DNA from: Anaerolineae bacterium
GTDB taxonomy: Bacteria > Chloroflexota > Anaerolineae > JACIWR01
DNA length: 6,817 nt
Direction: 5' to 3'
NCBI GenBank assembly: GCA_021162125.1
Contig: JAGGZG010000307.1
Location: 1 to 6,817 of the forward strand
Shown here: positions 4,667 through 6,817 of the stretch, one piece after another
Layout: the number at the start of each line of letters is the position of its first letter
Position numbering within the stretch: position 1 is the stretch's first letter
The notes under the pieces: generated by a model
What the model was told of the DNA's origin: nothing
Seen by the model: the letters and a program-made list of their open reading frames with translations, nothing else
The model's database searches: none
Position numbers and translations under genes: made by a program

Positions 4667-5335
4667 TCAGCGTTGCGCCTCGGCCTCCAGCCCCTCGCGG
4701 TCGAGCAGCACGATGCGCTGGCGGTCCATCCGCACCAATCCCGCGTCGGCAAAAGCGCGTAGCGTGCGGCCAACCATGTCCCGCACCGTGCCCAGGTGGG
4801 CAGCGATCTCCTCCTGTGTCCAGCGCCGGGTGATAGCATTAGTTTCTCCGTGTTCCAGTAGAAACCGCGCCAGCCGCCCCCGCACCGTGCGCAGTGAGAG
4901 ATCCTCCACCAGGTTGGTCAGGTGATCTAATCGGCTGGCGAAATCACGTAGGAGGGCCAGCGCCAGTTCGGGGCACTCGCCCACCAGGCGGTGAAGATCT
5001 TTACAGGTGATGGCGTAGAGGGTGACAGGGGTGAGGGCCTCGACAGTAGCATGGTTGGCACCGTGGGGCTTGAAGAGAGGTACCATGTTGAAGGCCTGGC
5101 CCGGCCCCAGCTGCACCAGCACCTGCTCACGGCCACCGGGGGACAGGCGGTAGACGCGCACCTGTCCCTCGGCGATGAAGTAGGCCGCGCGGCAGGGCTC
5201 ACCTCGGATGGTAATCACTTCACCCGGGACGTAGGTTTGCGAACGGGCCACCCTGGCGATGCGAATTAGCGCATCGTCGGAAAGATCGGCAAACAGGGAA
5301 ATGCGGCGCAGGGCCTGGACAGTAGATTCTACCAT
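4667..5335 (-). CDS. Crp/Fnr family transcriptional regulator
   Basis: Encodes a 222-residue DNA-binding regulator. Residues about 13-125 form the cyclic-nucleotide-binding-like beta-roll (VPGEVITIRGEPCRAAYFIAEGQVRVY, which I place at 36-62), followed by the long dimerisation helix (about 126-160). A C-terminal winged HTH follows, with WTQEEIAAHLGTVRDMVGRTL at 172-192 and GLVRM after it. The usual cAMP-binding signature (GE.SLL with RSAS/T) is absent, and there is no N-terminal Fnr-type Cys cluster (only C48, C111, C121). The effector is therefore unknown, and a DNR- or other ligand-type Crp-family member is possible. ATG at 5335 is chosen because a strong promoter ends 7 nt upstream. The in-frame ATG at 5344 lies within that promoter's -10, and the longer frame upstream (to 5554) reads through repeats. 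It is followed by the ferredoxin operon, its likely target. Confidence 0.88.
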   Translation of the reverse strand: MVESTVQALRRISLFADLSDDALIRIARVARSQTYVPGEVITIRGEPCRAAYFIAEGQVRVYRLSPGGREQVLVQLGPGQAFNMVPLFKPHGANHATVEALTPVTLYAITCKDLHRLVGECPELALALLRDFASRLDHLTNLVEDLSLRTVRGRLARFLLEHGETNAITRRWTQEEIAAHLGTVRDMVGRTLRAFADAGLVRMDRQRIVLLDREGLEAEAQR

Positions 5336-5342
5336 AAGTACC

Positions 5343-5371
5343 ATTGTACGCCAAAAGCGCGGCGGCGTCAA
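5343..5371 (-). promoter_or_regulatory. Sigma70-type promoter of crp, predicting a leaderless mRNA
   Basis: On the minus strand TTGACG (5366-5371) and TACAAT (5343-5348) match the consensus at 5/6 and 5/6 with an ideal 17-nt spacer. Only 7 nt (GGTACTT) separate the -10 from the ATG at 5335, so transcription should begin at or within a base or two of the A of that ATG. No Shine-Dalgarno is present, consistent with leaderless translation. Confidence 0.7.
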
Positions 5372-5380
5372 GGCGCGTTT

Positions 5381-5410
5381 GTTAGAGATTACCCATAACT
5401 TGGATGTCAA
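5381..5410 (-). promoter_or_regulatory. Second, weaker candidate promoter upstream of crp
   Basis: On the minus strand a perfect TTGACA (5405-5410) is followed after 18 nt by TCTAAC (5381-5386, 4/6). It would start transcription near 5374 and give a leader of about 40 nt that runs through the proximal promoter. It is listed because the -35 is perfect; the -10 is poor. Confidence 0.3.
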
Positions 5411-5424
5411 GATGAGGGTATCAA

Positions 5425-5448
5425 CCACTAAGACACAAAGGCACAAAG
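5425..5448. repeat. Octamer repeat of the CACAAAG type
   Basis: Three units of 8 bp, CCACTAAG (5425-5432), ACACAAAG (5433-5440) and GCACAAAG (5441-5448), stand head to tail. On the other strand this reads as the CTTTGTG-type short repeat that I recall from intergenic regions of many environmental bacterial genomes. That wider occurrence is recalled and was not searched. It opens the repeat island between crp and the acyltransferase. Confidence 0.5.
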
Positions 5449-5456
5449 TAACATTA

Positions 5457-5539
5457 AGGCCCTCCGGGCCTCTGGAGCCCCCGAAGGGGGCTTCCCACCT
5501 CGTAGCCGGGCGGTTTAGCGCCCGGCGGGGCGGACGAGG
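5457..5539. repeat. Cluster of three GC-rich hairpins
   Basis: Three hairpins stand next to each other. The first is 5457-5471, a 6-bp stem AGGCCC/GGGCCT with loop TCC. The second is 5476-5492, a 7-bp stem AGCCCCC/GGGGGCT with loop GAA. The third is 5505-5526, an 8-bp stem GCCGGGCG/CGCCCGGC with loop GTTTAG, enclosed by CCTCGT (5498-5503) and ACGAGG (5534-5539). None is followed by a T-run on the minus strand, so they look like a composite intergenic repeat more than a normal terminator of the acyltransferase gene. The rest of 5336-5578 holds the crp promoters, the octamer repeat and no gene. Confidence 0.6.
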
Positions 5540-5578
5540 GGCACCAACACACAAGGGGGAGACTACTCTCGGTGCCGA

Positions 5579-6592
5579 TCAGGGGCCGTGGCGCACTGTT
5601 ATCTGAAGCACCTCTGAATCCTGGCCCCCCAAGCGATATTTGTAGGCCTCATCCCCCCGCAAAAAATCGAAAGCCGTGCGTCCTTTGGCGATGCTATCTT
5701 GAACGTGATAGCCCAGCAGCACAATGCCAGGGCTCAGATGGGCGAATCGCTGTGGGTCGTAGCCGGAGTTATAGGCCAGCGTCCGGTTGTTGTATCCAAA
5801 GCAGAACAAGGTCGCTGCCTTTTCGCCATTAACGAGCAGGAAAGAGAGTTCCAACCAGCCCTGGGCCAGCGAAAAACGGGCTACTTCGTGGAAGAACTTT
5901 TGCATGTCTGGCCCGCTCATAAAGTCCTCTTTGCCTGGGGTGCTCCGACGGTGTAGATCGAAGAAGGCTTCCACGTCTTCTTGAAGAAGTTCCAGATCAG
6001 AGGTCATGTACCAGCTTACCACTGCCTCTCTCTCGGCGCGGCGCATCTTGCGGCGCAGCTCGTGGCGCTGCTTCTTGTCCAACATGGAGAGGTAGTCGTC
6101 CCAGGTGGCGGGTAGGGGGATGACGGGGCAGACGTCTTCCACCCAGCGCTGGATGGTCAGTTTTCGCTTCAGCGCCGCCTCGTGGAAGGGCCGGTAGGGC
6201 GACGCTGCCGGAATGCAGTGCAAGTCTATCTCGTCCCAGTCCGCCAGCTCGCTGGTCAGAAACTCAAAGGTGGCCTGATAGACCTGGTCTCTGTAATCCG
6301 GCATGGCGATAACGTTCAGGTAATCGCTGATGTCCGTGCCGCCGACCAGTTGTATCACCGTTCGCCCATCCTCCAACTTTTGACGGTAGAGGGGTGCGAT
6401 GCCAACCAGTCTTCCCTGCTCGCGTAAGGCCAGGAGGATCAACTCCCGGCCAGGGGAGAAAAAACGCCACCAGGTACGTTGCCATTCGTGGGTCAGGAAG
6501 ATGGTATCTGTGTCGCTATGGTGCAACAGGGTATTCCATTCCCCGGCCAGCGCCTCGAAGCCGGTTGCGTCTCGGTACACATCCAGTTTCAT
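5579..6592 (-). CDS. CelD/BcsL-like GNAT family acyltransferase (BioF2-like, Acetyltransf_6)
   Basis: Encodes a 337-residue cytoplasmic protein with two GNAT-like halves, as in FemAB-like CelD/BcsL acyltransferases. The N-terminal half (about 1-150) contains FLTHEWQRTWWRFF (32-45) and RLVGIAPLYR (61-70). The C-terminal BioF2-like domain (about 165-330) contains LDKKQRHELRRKMRRAE (171-187), LAYNSGYDP (272-280), LSPGIVLL (286-293) and the family signature FDFLRGDEAYKYRLG (308-322). These enzymes are usually tied to cell-envelope or exopolysaccharide acyl transfer, but the substrate is unknown here. The ATG at 6592 is preferred; a TTG at 6631 would add 13 residues and has no Shine-Dalgarno. AAGGA lies 14 nt before the ATG, which is far, so the start is moderately sure. 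The gene stands alone, with repeat islands on both sides (5425-5539 and 6685-6788). Confidence 0.88.
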   Translation of the reverse strand: MKLDVYRDATGFEALAGEWNTLLHHSDTDTIFLTHEWQRTWWRFFSPGRELILLALREQGRLVGIAPLYRQKLEDGRTVIQLVGGTDISDYLNVIAMPDYRDQVYQATFEFLTSELADWDEIDLHCIPAASPYRPFHEAALKRKLTIQRWVEDVCPVIPLPATWDDYLSMLDKKQRHELRRKMRRAEREAVVSWYMTSDLELLQEDVEAFFDLHRRSTPGKEDFMSGPDMQKFFHEVARFSLAQGWLELSFLLVNGEKAATLFCFGYNNRTLAYNSGYDPQRFAHLSPGIVLLGYHVQDSIAKGRTAFDFLRGDEAYKYRLGGQDSEVLQITVRHGP

Positions 6593-6684
6593 GTGATTTG
6601 CAGCCGTCCTTTTGCGGGTAGTCTCCCTCAATTATGTTGCTGAGAAAGCAAGCTCACTCTCGGCGAGCCCGACGGTTCAGAGGG

Positions 6685-6719
6685 TGTCATTCTGAGGAGC
6701 GCAGCGACGAGGAATCTCG
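6685..6719. repeat. REP-like intergenic repeat (TGTCATTCTGAGGAGCG type)
   Basis: The 35 bp from TGTCATTCTGAG to GAATCTCG resemble a very widespread short intergenic repeat that I recall from Chloroflexota and other environmental genomes, with a core of the form CATTCTGAG(.)GCGAAGCGA..GAATCTC. The resemblance is from memory. No coding frame or RNA gene is evident here. Confidence 0.5.
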
Positions 6720-6747
6720 TTTCTGCAGAGTGTTGCATAAGTGGAGT

Positions 6748-6788
6748 CCCGAACTTGTTCGGGGTGCTCTGGCTAACCGGAGGTTGGC
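6748..6788. repeat. Two short hairpins downstream of the REP-like repeat
   Basis: 6748-6763 folds as CCCGAAC/GTTCGGG with a 2-nt TT loop (7 bp). 6772-6788 folds as GCTAACC/GGTTGGC with loop GGA (7 bp with one G-T pair). Neither has a T-run on either strand. With the REP-like element they make up most of 6593-6817, in which no gene is visible. The tail from 6789 to the window end shows nothing recognisable. Confidence 0.45.
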
Positions 6789-6817
6789 GAAGGTCTCTGC
6801 CCAAGCCCCCTTCACCC

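Noticed and set aside
4594..4839. Longer ferredoxin reading frame starting at 4839
   Set aside because: The extra 82 residues run through the crp 3' end in another frame and through the perfect hairpin, look like random Arg/Trp/Cys-rich sequence and have no start support; the two-cluster ferredoxin is complete from 4593.
5476..5492. Rho-independent terminator of the acyltransferase
   Set aside because: The AGCCCCC/GGGGGCT hairpin is strong but on the minus strand is followed by a C/A-rich stretch, not a T-run, and it lies about 90 bp past the stop codon.
5336..5554. N-terminal extension of the Crp protein back to 5554
   Set aside because: It reads through the hairpin/octamer island and the promoter; the residues do not match the Crp/Fnr family, whose N-terminus fits the start at 5335.
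6593..6631. TTG start for the acyltransferase at 6631
   Set aside because: No Shine-Dalgarno, rare start codon, and the extra 13 residues (MRETTRKRTAANH) do not look like part of the family; ATG at 6592 begins the conserved domain.
6632..6660. Promoter for the acyltransferase with -10 CATAAT on the minus strand
   Set aside because: A CATAAT-like hexamer exists but no -35 hexamer at 16-18 nt; support is too weak to annotate.

Overview
The window is a GC-rich stretch of bacterial DNA in which every recognisable gene lies on the minus strand, so it reads from right to left. The content is a GNAT/CelD-like acyltransferase, a Crp/Fnr-type regulator, a small 2[4Fe-4S] ferredoxin, a MoaD-like beta-grasp protein, a SAM methyltransferase, a DUF438-hemerythrin-PAS protein, a DUF166 protein and a ZIP metal transporter. 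Together with intergenic repeats of a kind I associate with large environmental genomes, this suggests a Chloroflexota-like (Anaerolineae or relatives) or similar anaerobic or facultative bacterium. That assignment is an inference from gene families and style. No marker gene fixes it.

Layout in the direction of transcription. (1) 6593-6817 has no gene and holds a REP-like repeat and two short hairpins. (2) 5579-6592 encodes the acyltransferase. (3) 5336-5578 is a non-coding island with an octamer repeat, three GC-rich hairpins and the crp promoter. (4) 4667-5335 encodes the Crp/Fnr regulator. A good sigma70-type promoter sits so close to its ATG that the mRNA is probably leaderless. (5) A perfect 15-bp hairpin at 4602-4641, with a promoter-like -10 in its loop, separates crp from the next unit. 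(6) 3250-4593 is a tight three-gene unit, ferredoxin - MoaD-like - methyltransferase, with gaps of 27 and 3 bp, closed by a clear Rho-independent terminator at 3210-3243. (7) 3069-3209 carries a run of degenerate 7-bp repeats and the upstream region of the next gene. (8) 137-3068 holds DUF438-hemerythrin-PAS, DUF166 and ZIP, in the same orientation and possibly co-transcribed. (9) The left edge, 1-113, is a 5'-truncated remnant of a YyaL-type thioredoxin-domain (DUF255) protein gene that runs off the window.

Functional reading. The ferredoxin plus MoaD-like pair is typical company for aldehyde:ferredoxin oxidoreductase-type tungsten/molybdenum enzymes, but no such oxidoreductase is in this window. 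The MoaD-like protein ends without the usual Gly-Gly, so classical sulfur-carrier chemistry is doubtful. The neighbouring Crp/Fnr regulator may control this unit. The hemerythrin-PAS protein looks like a di-iron oxygen/redox sensor or carrier, and ZIP is a divalent-metal importer. No complete novel system is visible. The points most worth following are the leaderless crp, the hairpin/promoter overlap, the GG-less MoaD operon, the repeat islands and the truncated YyaL gene.
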